In this document: positions 45,801-57,600 of the stretch, piece by piece
Numbering within the stretch: the stretch's first letter is position 1
Layout: the number at the start of each line of letters is the position of its first letter
Origin: Apricaphanius iberus
Lineage: Eukaryota; Chordata; Actinopteri; Cyprinodontiformes; Aphaniidae
DNA: 64,000 nt
Direction of reading: 5' to 3'
Assembly (NCBI GenBank): GCA_028564705.1
Contig: JAPXFQ010000994.1
Span: 1 to 64,000 of the forward strand
Translations under genes and position numbers: made by a program
The notes under the pieces: model-generated
Database searches by the model: none
Told to the model about the DNA's origin: nothing
The model's input: only the letters and a program-made list of their open reading frames with translations

Positions 45801-48800
45801 TAAAGCCACAATTATCATCTCATCCACAGCAAATTTGACAGCAGAAAACCAGAAAATGAGTGTTTTGCACATATTGTCTCTTCTCAAAGCTCCATGGCTT
45901 CCTCAATTTTGTATTTTCACAAAGTACTTTAGGACACGGTGCTGAAACGGTACATTACTGGTATGCACTGTGTGTTATCATCTCATGTCTGTGTTTGAAC
46001 AAGCCATTTTAGGCTCACTATTTACAATGGCAGTGATAAAGTTACACCTTCATGTCATATACTGCATCTGCATTTACAGCATTCTATTGGCTATTCAATG
46101 CATCAATGATCCAAAGTGCAGGCCACAACTGGTTCAAAATACACATGGAAGGAGGATGAACGTGACTTTCCATTAATCATCTATTGTTTCCAGAAGTGCC
46201 ACATGGATGGGATAACCCAGGTCAAGTAAGGTCTCATTTATAAGGTAATGCTTCAGTGCATGCACAGTGAAGTTTATAGCCTTCTGTTAGCAAATTAGCG
46301 GGATTGACTTCAAAGGAAATGTAGCAGAAGTGTAAGGATGGGGGCTTTAATCAAACTCTTGTGGCCATAAATAGACCATTTTTGTTCAAGGCGGATTGGT
46401 TTTGTCACATTTATTGAACTAGAAAGTGTGTGTGTGTTTGTGTTGGGGGTGGTTACAGTTATGATTGTATCCTTGATGACATAAAGTATGTCTGTAAGTT
46501 CATAGAAGTTAGACGTCAGAATACCAGTGCATTTAAACTCAACCAAAAATGTCCTGGAAACGCTTACGGGTACTCTCTTGTCTTTTGGAAAGTCGTTTGT
46601 TATTATTCCACATACAAGTATAGTAGCTTGCTGTTCACAGAACATCAAGAACTTGGTCCATCTGTTTAACTGTCTCAACCTTATCAGCCAGGTAATTATA
46701 AACATCAACTGAAACTGAACTATTTTGCTATAATTACCATCCTGGGATCCAGGATGGTACACCAAACATGGTAATTCTGACATAAAATTATTAATCTTAT
46801 TAACAATGTTGGGACCCTTGATAAAGTTTTTTCCTCAGTGAGGCCCACCACAAGTGCTTTGGAACCGAATCCCACCCGTTTTTTTAGCAATTTTATGGTT
46901 CTTTGGAAGATTAGATTTTAAACTTTATGAATTGTTCCCTTCAGAGCGGTTTTTTTTCTGCCGCCTTTAAAGGGGCGGTGGTGAGGCCCCTGCTGAAGAA
47001 GAGCAATTTAGATTTTAATGATTTAAACAATTACTGACCAGTAGCTAACTTACCATTTTTAAGCAAAGCTTTAGAAAAACTTTTTTTATTCAATTTAATG
47101 ATTTTATTAACGCTTATAATGTCCTAGAGAAATTTCAGTCTGGTTTTAGGATGAACCACAGCACCAAGACGACTCTTCTAAAAAAAATTAAATGATTTTG
47201 GATTAACCTATGATGCTAAAAAGGTGACAGTGTTGGTTCTACTGGATCTAAGTAGTGATACAGTAGACCACACTATTCGTTTAACCTTAAGATTGTTGAT
47301 GGGGAGAATCAGGTCAAAAATCATCATGATTATATTGACATCTAAATTATACTCACTCAAAAGGATTTCAGCATTTTATTTGTGCAATAAACAAAGTACT
47401 GAAATTGATATGATAAATTAACATTCTTCTGGAAAGTAATTGAGATTATTAAGGTCTTATGCTCTTCCTTTTTCGTGGGTTTTAAATCAAAGCTTTTAGT
47501 ACATTAAATTATAGATATTCTAGTAAAACAATTATAAGAAATGGTTTGAAAAGGACGTAAATATGGAGAAATAAATGTTTTAAGATAATATACTGAGGAT
47601 CCAAGTCAGCGTAGCAAACAGAAAAGCGGCAAATATGCTTAATGGGTACTCTTGTGGCTTCCAGTGATGAGAGCTGTGAGCTGCTGTAAGTGGATCTGTG
47701 CGAGCTGCATGTCAGCGCCCCACACTGTACAGTATTGTCCTCTAATGAGGGGTGTCTCGAGCAGGCTCTCTCACACACATTCCAGCCAGAAAAAAACTCT
47801 CTCCTCCAGTGACAAACAAATCCAACTGTGGAGAGCTTGACACGGCCAAGAACATTGCACGTGACTGTAAATACCAACACACCTACATTCACATACATGC
47901 TCATTGTACCTACACGTTCTGTCAGTTATAACACACTGGTAATGTAAATTCCAATCACTTACTTGTTGCTGATATGCGGGAGATGGTAAAGAAGCAATAA
48001 TGAAACGCTTGTTCTGATTTAAACACCTAAGAATTTTCAGAAGACTGTCTGCTTCTATCTTGCAGTTCAACACATTTGGTATTAGTTACTCAGACCAACC
48101 GACACAACTTCATTAGAGATGTGACGTACCCTTTGCTGCCCAGGCTCTGAGGGGGCTTTTTTCATCAATGATGTGGTAGAACGTCAGAGGTATGATGAGG
48201 AAGGGGCTGTCGCTGGACGTATCCACCTGGAAAGGCACGTTGCGTTGGTCCAGCCGCACCGTTTCACCCTCCTTGGTCAGAGACGTTTGAAGCAACTTCC
48301 CCGTCACCTGGGAGCCAAGATGTGATTAGTAACTGTAGCCAAAAAAATTTGAGAAGACATCCTGGAATCAGACGCATCCATTTTTAATGCATTGCACTAG
48401 CCCTACATGATTCAGGTTTTTCCCAGCAATTCCAATTGATGGCCAATTAAAAGGCCTTTGTTGAACTGTAGAAGGGAAAAACCTAAAATACTCAGGCCAG
48501 TGTGCCTTGAGGACCAGGTATTTCTCTTTCTCAACTTTCTCCAAATAAACTCAGACAAAACTGAGATCATTGTTTTTGGCCCACAGACAGAAAGAGAAAG
48601 TGTTATCAGTCATCTTGAGTCTCTCGGTCTTCAACCAAAAAATCAGGTTCGAAATCTAGGGGTAATTATGGACTCGGACCTGAACTTAAACAGACACATC
48701 AAAGCAATAACATCAACAGCTTTTTACCATCTGAAAAACATTGCTATGATCAGAGGAATAGTGTCGAAACCAGACTTAGAGAGACTTATCCATGCATTTG

Positions 48801-51800
48801 TCTCCAGCAGATTAGACTACTGTAACGGCCTGCTCACTGGCCTCTCTAAACGAGGTGTTAGACAGCTGCAGTACATCCAAAACGCTGCTACTCTAGTCCT
48901 GACAAGAACCAAGAAATACGACCATATTAGTCCAGTGCTCCGGTCTCTGCACTGGCTTCCTGTCGCTCAGAGAATAGAATTTAAAACAGCTCTGCTTGTG
49001 TACAAGTCTTTTCATGGTTTGGCACCAAAGTGAATCTCTGACATGTTAGAGACATATGAACCATCTCGGGCCCTGAGAACTTCAGGGAGGGGTCTCCTGG
49101 GGGTTCCCAGAGTCAACAATAAACACGGTGAGGCTGCATTTCAGATTCAGGCAGCTAAAATATGGAACAGTCTTCATGAGGATGGGAGACAAGCCTCAAC
49201 TCTAACAATGTTTAAATCCAGGCTGAAAACATTTCTTTTTACCTGTGCATATGTCAATTGAAATTATTTTATCTGCACTCTTATTTTTTATTGTTATTAA
49301 TTATTTTTTAAGTTGAATTTTGTTTCTGTTTGTTTTCTTAATTTATGCAACTGTGAAGCACTTTGAATTGCCTTGTGTATGAATTGTGCTCTACAAATAA
49401 ACTTGCCTTGCCTAGGAAACACTGCACTAGCCAGCATCTCATGTCCAGTGGGATGCCCTTGAGTAATGTATTGCCAATGTTGTATACGCAATCAGTTTAT
49501 TGTACGAGTCTGTCTCATACCAACAAAAGGAGGCAAGCAAACAGACGAGCAGTAAAAAATGACTAATTGTAGGTCTTGATTTAATATGAAAACCATTTTA
49601 AGCTATCACAGGTGGTACATATACAGTACAATTGTCATAAATCATAGGAAACATTCACCAAAACTTAACTGAACACTTTGTAGCTTGGGGCCAATAAAAT
49701 ATCCACCAAGTCATTTGTGCTTTCTCTTTTTAATTTTAAACTATCTAGAACATTTAGAATATGAAAAGGTTTATAACCTGAACAATTCAAAAACCAACAT
49801 ATGTTCTTTGATTTTGGTTACACAAAGCCCTCAATACAAAATGCTTAGCTCAAACAGTTGTAGGACTGGAAAGCGGTAAAACCTAATTACAGTGTGAAGA
49901 CAGTTGTGCTACTGTGCTTTCAGTGTTCAAATTGATTTTGTGTAAATTTGCTCTTTAAGATCCAAGTTTCACATAAATATGGGAGGTTTCAACACCTCCA
50001 CCATTTTCAACATCAGTATGAGAGGATGCAGTAGAGGTTTTCCATATTCTAAGTTTTCATTCTTCAGAGCGTGCTCTCCTGCACAATCCTTTCAATCAGC
50101 ACAGCTATCTTGAGCATAATTCTGCAAGTCAGAAGAAATCGTGTATATAAATCTTGTTGTGTTTCATGGATCCCTCTTAGGGAATCTCAATAAAGCTCTG
50201 GAACCTAAAGTTTTTTTCATGTGTTACCCCACTAATGTGGCTTCAATATCATTTTGAACACTCTGTAACCTTGAGGGCCACAAGATAAGCTACCACTGAT
50301 AACAGTACAAGATATGACACCCAAAGATCACAACCCACTCTTACCAATATTTAATGTCTTGGTGCATTAAATGTCCGAGTACGATGTGAAGGGGCCTAAG
50401 GAGTTGCCTAAGTTATTATATGTTGAAGGGTGTTCAAATGCCAACATTCATTCAAGCCTTTCCAAATGGTCAGTGAGGATTTTTTAAAGCTAAGATCAAT
50501 ATAAAATGCTGATGGGACAAAATTGTTTTAATAATACATTTGTCATGCAATGGTTAACTTTAAAGGAGTATATCAACTTGTTAAAACACTGCACATTTAT
50601 TGCAAATAGGACATCTCTGTTATGTACAGTAAGTAGGACCCAAATGATGATTGTCTTACAAAAGAGATTTTTTTTCAAGCTGCTATACCCATTTTTTTAT
50701 TAACTAGCTTAAAACAAACAGTCACAGAGCATTTATCCCTTCCATCAGCTGTCACCCTTAGACCTCACCCTGCTGATTTGGGAACGTATTACCACAGCAG
50801 ACAAGAGAGCACCCAACACCAGTTTCAGTTCAGACTCTCATCTTATTTTCTGTGACTTCAAACGGCACTTTTATGAAGTGGAAGCAACCGGCTGTTCCTC
50901 ATTCCCTGACATTATTGAGCAGAGAACCTCTACGTTAGTGGTGTTGTGCTGCAGAATGCAGCAGCGTTAATGCAGAAGTGCGCTTGTCCAGTGAGTCAGA
51001 CATACAGATGGTCCGAGCCATGTTATTTGCTGAAGTTTTTAGAATCACTTTTTTTGTTTTTCTTTTTAATCCCCACACAATATTTATTGATATGTTGTGT
51101 TAGAATGTTAAGATGGACTAAACAATAAGACAACTATCTTTGGAACTTCAATTTAGCAGCTTCAATTGGTAAAACAGAGGTTACTTACAGCCAAAGTACA
51201 AGAGAAACATCACTCTAAGGGAAGAAAGATGGGGAATTCAACAACGTATGAAAGAAAGTGAGCTGCCTAAATACTGAGGGTAGAGTGGGATATGACAAAG
51301 GAACTAGAGGAAAACCTAATCAACGTAATTAGATGAAGGTGGGTGAGTGACTGAGCAGACAGAGGTGAATTGCAGGTAGGAGGGAGGCAAGATGGAAGGA
51401 AGGAAATAAACAGAGGAGCACAGACATACAAACATAAAACAGAAGGTCCAATCAACAAGTAATCCTAAATGCACAAGTACAGTAGGAAACTATGGCAGAG
51501 GAGTAACTAAGATGAGGCCTGGGTAAACAAGTAGAAAATAACACAAAAGCACAAGAGAAAGTCAAAGTTGAAACACCTATGGGTAAGGCAGGAAAGGAGG
51601 AAAAACATAGAAGAAAAATATATTTTTTAAAAACACTTAGAAGAACTCAAATCAAAGAATAATTATTCTAGATATGAAAAATATGGCACAACAGAACTAA
51701 CATAAGTATTAAGTTAAAATCATTAAATCTGAATTAAAAAAAGAAATCATGAAAACCCAAACAGAAATGAAACCAAAAGCACAAACATCTGAGGATCATA

Positions 51801-53822
51801 GCATGATTAAAGCCTACCTAAATGGCCATAGGACATCAAGAAAACAATGTTGAGTGTTGTGTGAAAAACAGTGACCCACAGTTTTTAGTTAGCACAAAAA
51901 AAGTGAGGAGTAGTGCTGTACTTACATGACAGTGAAAGTTTAATAGGTTTGATCAAAGTTAATGCGAAGCTCAGAAAAAGTTTAATCAAAATTGCCAGAA
52001 TCATGTCTGGAAGCACCTCAAAAATCAGCTCTTGTTGTAAGTAACAGATCAAAATGTCTGTACAGACTGGTGTATGAAGTTAACTAAGTACGTGTGAACA
52101 TTATTCAGAATGAGGTATTACCTGACATCCTAACAACAGGCTTTTGCGCATGTTTGCCACTCGGATCATGAGGCAAGGCCGTCCCTCGTGATTTGACACA
52201 ACAGCATGTTGACTGAACTTCACCGTCTCCCCTCTCTTCTTGGGACGTGCAACCTGAAGGAGAAAGAGAAGAAAGCTGAGATTATGATTTTAATTGTTCC
52301 AATACTTAAATACTGTATAGAAAATACTCCCCTACATCAGTCATTAAAAGCTTTCTCTTTCGTTTAAGCTCAGAGAACAGGACGATAAAAGCAAGTACTT
52401 CAGATAAAAACAGCAGTGAAAACTTTTGTCTTTTCGAATAGGACTGATAAAGATATGAAACAAAAACTGTTATAACATTGCTAACTTTTAATCCTGCAGT
52501 TTTCATAAAAAAATTTACAACTCGACAACAAAAAAGCAAGAAGGTACAAAAATGCTGTTGCATATGTGTGTACATCCTCAACTAATACTTTAAAGCTGTT
52601 AAAGCTTCTCTTGATTTAATTTCAGCATTCAGTTTTCATTGTTAGGAACCAGTCTAGTCCACTTTAGGTGACCCCACAGATTTTCTCACATACACCAAGT
52701 TCTGGAGTCAGACTTGGACATTGTTGATATCATGCTCTCACCGCCATTTTTCATGGTAGCTACAGTGAAATCTATTTAATTAATTGATTATACAAACATT
52801 TTTGCATCTACATTTAATTTGCTCTTTTCAAATGAATACAACAAATTACTTTTGCAAGGAAGGTTCCAGTGATGAAAATCTCCATCACCATGGTGATGAC
52901 CAGCTGAACAATGAGTAGGACAATAGCTACAGGGCACTCCTCTGTGATGCAGCGGAAACCATAGCCAATTGTGGTCTGCGACTCCAGGGAGAAGAGGAAG
53001 GCTCCTGTCAAGGTCTTCACCTCCATTACACAGGGTGTGTGGTTTGAAGGTGGGTCAAACTCTGAAAGTGGAAAACAAGAAAGAAAGGATTCATTTGGAG
53101 AATACCAAGCACCAAAGGGCAGTTTGCCAATTTTGCTTTGGTTGTGCAAGATCTTTTTTATGAGGTCATTAACTTGCTTGTCTTCGTGGTTTACTAATTC
53201 ACACACAACAAAGGTATTTGAACAACAATTTTGACATCAGTAAATGCAGAACTGTTGCCCTTGTGTGAGGAAACCTTCTTGCAAATATCAACCAAGCAAG
53301 AACGGTTCCAGTGATGGCTCTCCTCTGCATAGATAATACTATTTTGGAAATGATATTGAATTTCAGAACAATAAAAAGGCAAGTCTTAGATGTTAAGCAT
53401 GGTCTTGTGAGTTTCATGGTGGAGTTAAAGTCATGCCTACCGAGCAGGTCTCCGTGCACAAGGGCCACCAGGTACCAAAGCAACCCGAACAGGAACCAGG
53501 TCCCAGCAAACGTTGCGGAGAAAAAGAAGAACTTGAAGCGCCACTGCATGTCCAGGAAAGTTGTCCATAGGTCACGGATGTACAACGCCCCTCTGCCGCT
53601 GACATGCTCGATGCGGACATTGCTTCGTCCATCTTTAGAGAGGACTCTCCGTCTTCTGCGCAGAGCTTCGGGCCCTGCAGCTTCTGTTCCTCCCCCACCG
53701 ACAGGAAGCCCAGTTCCCCCTGTGGAGCTCAGCAGGAGCTTGTTGATGTCAGTCTGTGTCTGGGAATGGCACACTTTCTGTGGGGAGGAGCCTTCGGAGG
53801 ATGGAGGAGTGGCTGAAGTCAT
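36484..53822 (-). CDS. kcnj10: Inward-rectifier potassium channel Kir4.1, five coding exons
   Basis: Joined exons (53,822-53,441; 53,061-52,850; 52,253-52,122; 48,307-48,130; 36,890-36,484) encode 436 residues with GT-AG introns and consistent phases (1,0,0,1). The N-terminal end has a glycine-rich insert (about 35-50) and [20 protein letters not shown]. Helix M1 is about 97-121, the pore helix and filter TTIGYGF 157-163, and M2 about 172-195, with E188 at the rectification position (E158 in human). C138 and C170 match the extracellular disulfide pair. RPKKR (201-205) is the lipid-contact site. The cytoplasmic domain contains [13 protein letters not shown] and [18 protein letters not shown]. 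It ends LSVRISNV, the PDZ ligand of Kir4.1, which separates it from other Kir genes. Such channels clear K+ in glia and act in transport epithelia. Human Kir4.1 has 379 residues; the extra length is at both tails. Confidence 0.93.
40150..40293 (+). mobile_element. L2 LINE 3' end with (TTGCC)n tail
   Basis: actatacaaataaatttgcc followed by ttgccttgcc matches the L2 tail at 49,389-49,412 (ctacaaataaacttgccttg). Only the last part of the LINE is present. Confidence 0.5.
42423..42850. mobile_element. hAT-like element end, interrupted by a SINE
   Basis: It starts tagggatgcaccgatccgac with repeated GATACCGAT-like motifs, the usual end of a large fish hAT group. Its inner part (ccacaaaaataaaattttaa; ccccattttgagtattgatc) is matched at diverged level by 59,960-60,075, which carries the opposite end. 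Confidence 0.65.
42551..42665 (+). mobile_element. tRNA-derived SINE candidate
   Basis: An A box tggctgactgg (42,558-42,568) fits the TRGYnnAnnnG consensus, and a B box tatcgaatc (42,602-42,610) fits GWTCRAnnC except for the first base. Their 44-base spacing is that of a tRNA. A tail with attaataaa follows. It lies inside the hAT-like sequence. A true tRNA is unlikely because the acceptor stem does not pair well. Confidence 0.5.
43655..44880 (+). mobile_element. Tc1-like transposon fragments, decayed
   Basis: The piece at 43,698-43,745 (gatgaagaaaagaggtttga ... gactttgaaaagg) matches the start of a Tc1-like transposase gene. The piece at 44,615-44,880 continues it: ccatctggattacagaaggg, gtcaaaaagggaaaatattc, gaggtccgatgagaatgg, aaataaagctgcagtttgca, ggaaaactgttgcctgatcc. 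About 870 bases of unrelated sequence separate them. No open frame survives. Confidence 0.6.
46905..47300 (+). mobile_element. L2/CR1-type LINE fragment, reverse transcriptase
   Basis: Frames with stops read [35 protein letters not shown] and [18 protein letters not shown], the finger and first palm blocks of an L2-type RT. The copy is truncated on both sides and lies in kcnj10 intron 4. Confidence 0.75.
48130..48307 (-). CDS. kcnj10: kcnj10 exon, cytoplasmic domain
   Basis: [20 protein letters not shown] to [16 protein letters not shown] plus one base. The acceptor is tcttggctcccag and the donor is gtacgt. Confidence 0.92.
48403..49422 (+). mobile_element. 5'-truncated L2 LINE with 10 bp target duplication
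   Basis: L2 coding sequence runs from about 48,525: [95 protein letters not shown], with one stop at 49,032. The tail (gaagcactttgaattgcctt; ctacaaataaacttgccttg) ends near 49,412. The block is flanked by tgcactagcc at 48,393-48,402 and 49,423-49,432. The first 120 bases inside the duplication are not recognisably L2. It sits in kcnj10 intron 3. Confidence 0.8.
49433..52121. other. Remainder of kcnj10 intron 3, no recognised element
   Basis: AT-rich sequence with a purine-rich stretch at about 51,180-51,800 on the plus strand. No supported coding frame other than the kcnj10 exons at its edges. Confidence 0.5.
52122..52253 (-). CDS. kcnj10: kcnj10 exon after M2
   Basis: 44 codons in phase 0: [20 protein letters not shown] to LLLGCQ. 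The acceptor is ctctttctccttcag and the donor is cag/gtaata. Confidence 0.93.
52850..53061 (-). CDS. kcnj10: kcnj10 exon with pore and M2
   Basis: The acceptor is gaaagt-side ttccactttcag and the donor is aaa/gtaatt. It carries the selectivity filter and the whole second helix, ending at TGTFLAK. Confidence 0.93.
53441..53822 (-). CDS. kcnj10: kcnj10 exon with start codon, N-terminus and M1
   Basis: It starts [11 protein letters not shown], close to the human MTS start. A splice acceptor (ctccaagtgtgttcag) lies 9 bases upstream of the ATG, so at least one 5' UTR exon lies further right. It ends at HGDLL plus one base, donor gtaggc. Confidence 0.9.
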
Positions 53823-55368
53823 GCCTGGCACTGAACACACTTGGAGACAGACAGAGGGGATAGGACAAGTTAAGGAGGGAAGAAGTGTGGAAAATGGGTT
53901 TAAAATAAGAATTGAAGGAGGGTTGTGAAAAAAACTGTGGAAGTATGCCAAGAACAATAAAGTAACCAGCAGGGGATTCCAAGTAAAAAGGTTAAAGGTA
54001 TCCAATGTAAAAGAAAAAAAGCACAGTTCACAGGAATGGGGAAATGACCTGTTGGAACATTTATGTGGAAAGACAGAATTGAAGAAAGGGATCAGAAGCA
54101 CCTCGTGCAGCATAACAGTTTTGTGGCCCTCCAAGGAGGTCCATTCAAGATTCTTCTTTTCTCTTCAGGCGGGACACCTGCCTCGTCAAAAGAAAAGCTT
54201 TCACTATGCCAAGTACTCTTTCTGTTAAAAATCGTCTTAATCTATTCATATTGTTCCAAAAGAAAAACTGCATCAAGTTGAGTGGAGCCTGGTCCTCTCA
54301 AAATAAAAATCAAACTATCACAGATGCAATATTTATTTATGTTTACTTTTTATTGAGTTGCCATCAATAGAGTACTTAAAATGGAAATGATGCTGCATTT
54401 GCATTAGCCTTTTATTCAAAAGGTAAATTATAAATAACTTTTAACATAAATGTATTGTTGCTCTTCATTTTGCCTCTCCAATGATCTGTACTTTTGCTCT
54501 TGTGTTTTCACAGCACACTTATTACATGTGTATTCTGTCATTTTTTGGATAAATGCACATGATTTAGGATTTATTAAAACCTTTATTAAAACAATCTACT
54601 CACTCAAAATTTTATATAAAGATAAAAATATGGCTTAGTTGGTTGGCTGACTGGTTGGTCCGTGAATAGATCACTGACCAACCCTAGTTGGTAATATGAG
54701 GAATAAATTATGATGGTCTTTTCAGGACGTACACCGTGTGTTTAAATGTGTTTTAATAAGCATTTCCTGAACTGTGTCCAAGTTAAGACTCATTCATTTA
54801 ATGTCAAAGTTAAAGCTGGTTAAAATAAAAATATATAATTTAATAATATTACAGGTTTTTTTGTTTAGTCAAAAAAAGCTAAATTTTGTTGTTCATGAAT
54901 TATTTGTAAAAGCAACAAAAAGGGTACAATATTCAAGGGGTGAATACTTTTGATAGGCATTCTACATGACTAACTCCAGATAACTGTCACTGGTGTACCA
55001 GCTGTAAATATGTCCCCTTCGCCTTTAGGGAGACTTGCAGCGACACTAAAATTTGCTAACTTTATCATTGACTTTGCACATTCTTTGTTGCTCTAACATA
55101 TTTAGGTTTGCCAAACAGGGTTTTCACCGTTCACAATGATACAGAAACTCCATTGGGTCTTGGATACTTCTGTGTTGCATAACTAACTCAGGACTCTGAG
55201 TCTGCACCCAGAATGCTCTATTTGGAGGACAGAGGGGTGTCCAGACAGCAGCTCGGAATATAGTGCTAAGCTTATTAAGCAGACAAATATAGCCGTGTCT
55301 TAAAAACAATTAAGTTGAACTTTAATGAAATGTGTTCTGTAGATGCTTTTATCAATGACCAACAGGTT
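53823..55368. other. Sequence upstream of the kcnj10 start exon
   Basis: It begins with the polypyrimidine tract and acceptor of the intron that precedes the ATG exon. No 5' UTR exon or promoter can be placed from sequence alone. Confidence 0.45.
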
Positions 55369-55398
55369 TAAACATGCTAGCTTTAGCTAGCATGTTTA
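55369..55398. repeat. 30 bp near-perfect palindrome
   Basis: taaacatgctagct - tt - agctagcatgttta: 14 bp arms match exactly around a 2-base centre. Confidence 0.95.
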
Positions 55399-57073
55399 CA
55401 CCAGTTCCGCAAACAGATCTCATTACCCAACATTATATTTTACTAAGCCACAATAATGTTCATAGTGGAAGGGTGCAGCCATGTTTTTAAACTGTCATCT
55501 TCTCTAGGTTGATACACTCCTCACTGGTCTAGAGATACCTTTTTGAAATATCAGTTTTGAAATATGAGCTTTGAAATATGAGTCTCTTGTTTGGGTGACC
55601 TAAACCTACACCATCGTCACCTGTATACTCAAAATGATGACACACTGTGATGACACCCGGATACCCTGGTATAATGGGATTGCAAAGTATCAATAGTTTA
55701 TTAAGTGAATGAGAGATCCCTCACCCCTGGGTGCCATGAACGCTTATCACTGCTTGAGTTTCCCTTTAGACAATCTCACTCTCATTTGGACTACAGTTTG
55801 TCTTTCTCCACATCATCCTTTTGCTTCCCTCTCTGCCCTCATTCACTCATTGTTTAACCAAGCTGCCCTTTTAGAGGAAAATGTCTTTGCTTTCTAGAGC
55901 AAGAGCAAAAAAAAAAAAAGAGCTAAACCCAAAACAGCACAGCCCAAACAAAGGCCTAAAACCCAGAGCGATCTGATACACACTGTCCTTTCCTGTCCTG
56001 TTTGACCCTTGTCTCGCCTCCCTCCGTGTTGGAGCTCACACAGAGTGAATGAATGGAGAGCTGTGTTGAGCTCTGTGCTATGAATACTAAAATGTGAAGG
56101 GGAAGAGGCGGGGAGGGAGGTGTGGTCAGGAGCATGGGCATGTGATTGGGCTTGGGCCTCACCAGCTGAACTCTGAAGTGCACCTGCCTACATATTTAGT
56201 AAACATACATATACAGTATGTAGACCTTCTCAGCAGTTATTACTTATAGAATACCATTTACTACTGGAAGGAATGTACGCTTTGCAAAGATAAAACCTCT
56301 AAATCTACATGCTGGAGCATCGACTCATTGATGCATACAATTAATCATCACATTAAACTGTAAAAAATAATGAGACACTATGCAGTTTTTTTTATAATTA
56401 TCACCAAATAAAAGAAATGTATACTATACTGCCAGACGTATTAATTATTGAGTCGTTAGGGTTAAAAATCCAAAGGATTTAACATGATGCTCGCCCACTC
56501 TTTGCATCTCGAACATCCTGCAACAGGTTTCATCAACGTTTAGAACTGTGTTTATGGGAGTTTTTTTTATTATTCTTCATTTGCGAGGACAGACACTAAT
56601 GCTTGGCTTATAGAAGACAACTTTGTTGGCTTTAGTGATGAAGAGGAAGATTAAGATAGCAACAAATGACTTTTGTGGTAGGCTGAAGTACAATATGGTT
56701 TTTTTCTAACCAGATGTATTACTGTTGTTTAGATGCCGTACTGTCGATTTTCAAGCAGAGTTAGGAAAAAAGAAAAATCATGTCTTAAATTAAAACGAAA
56801 TAACATTTTCTGTGTACCGTCATTCTGTATAAATATCTCATGTTACAACATGAAAACATGTGGCTTATTTTCAGGTGCGCTCAAGAGTCGGAAATGTAAG
56901 GTAAGTTCATACACTGCAATAATTCTTCCTCATCTGTTCATTTCCTCACATGCCTGAAAACTTCCCATTATAAACTCTCCTTGGCTCAATTACTCCATAG
57001 TCAGATCCTTGGTCTCTTGAGTTCTGTTATTTCAATTATTTATTCTGCTCCTGTGTCACAATCTGACGTTGTA
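55399..57073. other. No recognised gene; one GC-box-like segment
   Basis: At 56,099-56,130 a G-rich stretch (ggaagaggcggggagggagg) resembles Sp1-type sites, and it lies upstream of kcnj10 in transcription direction. It could belong to a promoter, but no other promoter element supports this. Confidence 0.3.
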
Positions 57074-57600
57074 GGCCCCGTCTACACGGCTCGGTTTTCA
57101 TTTAGAAACGGAAAGTTGAAACGAATACCATGTCCGTCCACACTAGCGTTTTTGCTGCGTATTAGAATTGATCTCCATCCACAGTAAAACGTGGATCACG
57201 TGACCATTCCCCAGCGCTGCGCATGCGCGTGCCGGTGTAAAAAGGAAACCGATTGACTATTCCTCAGATGTAAAATGCTGAATTTACTTGCACAACAGCT
57301 GCTAGCAAAGACATAAAAGTTAGTAAATCTTGTAATTCGTTATCCATGTCGAAATCTCTGACATAACACAGTCCAGGCTTTTTTGTATGTTTTCTACCGG
57401 GGACGGGTCATGTGATGGGTGGCTGACGAATCAGGGAAGGATATCATAGAGCCGAGCGTGAGCTTCTGCATCATCCTTTCGATTCAAAACGGAAAAAAAG
57501 TCGGCAGCATTTCTAAACTTCTCTGTTTTGGGTCTCCGTTTTTGGCAAATTAGTGTGGACGGGAGGTATAAACGTAGCAAAAGGTAGTGTGGATGGGGCC
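57074..57600. mobile_element. MITE with GGCCCCGTCTACAC ends
   Basis: The left end ggccccgtctacac and right end (reverse complement ggccccatccacac) form an inverted repeat with two mismatches in 14. A second inverted pair lies inside (ccgtccacactag at 57,133 and tagtgtggacggg near 57,551). The flanks are GTA and TTA, a possible degraded 3 bp duplication. It is 527 bp with no transposase. Confidence 0.7.

Larger units (their letters stand above)
36891..48129 (-). other. kcnj10: Intron 4 of kcnj10
   Basis: The intron is 11.2 kb and holds an L2 tail (about 40,150-40,293), hAT plus SINE (42,423-42,850), Tc1-like pieces (43,655-44,880) and an L2 RT fragment (46,905-47,300). The stretches 36,900-40,100 and 45,000-46,900 have no recognised element. 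39,140-39,250 resembles 27,205-27,290 weakly, so both may be remnants of one old repeat. Confidence 0.7.

Noticed and set aside
46310..46783. 157-residue minus-strand frame in kcnj10 intron 4
   Set aside because: No recognised domain and no supporting splice pattern; it may be a repeat remnant, so it is not annotated as a gene.
53311..53928. 205-residue plus-strand frame
   Set aside because: It is antisense to the kcnj10 start exon and has no domain of its own.
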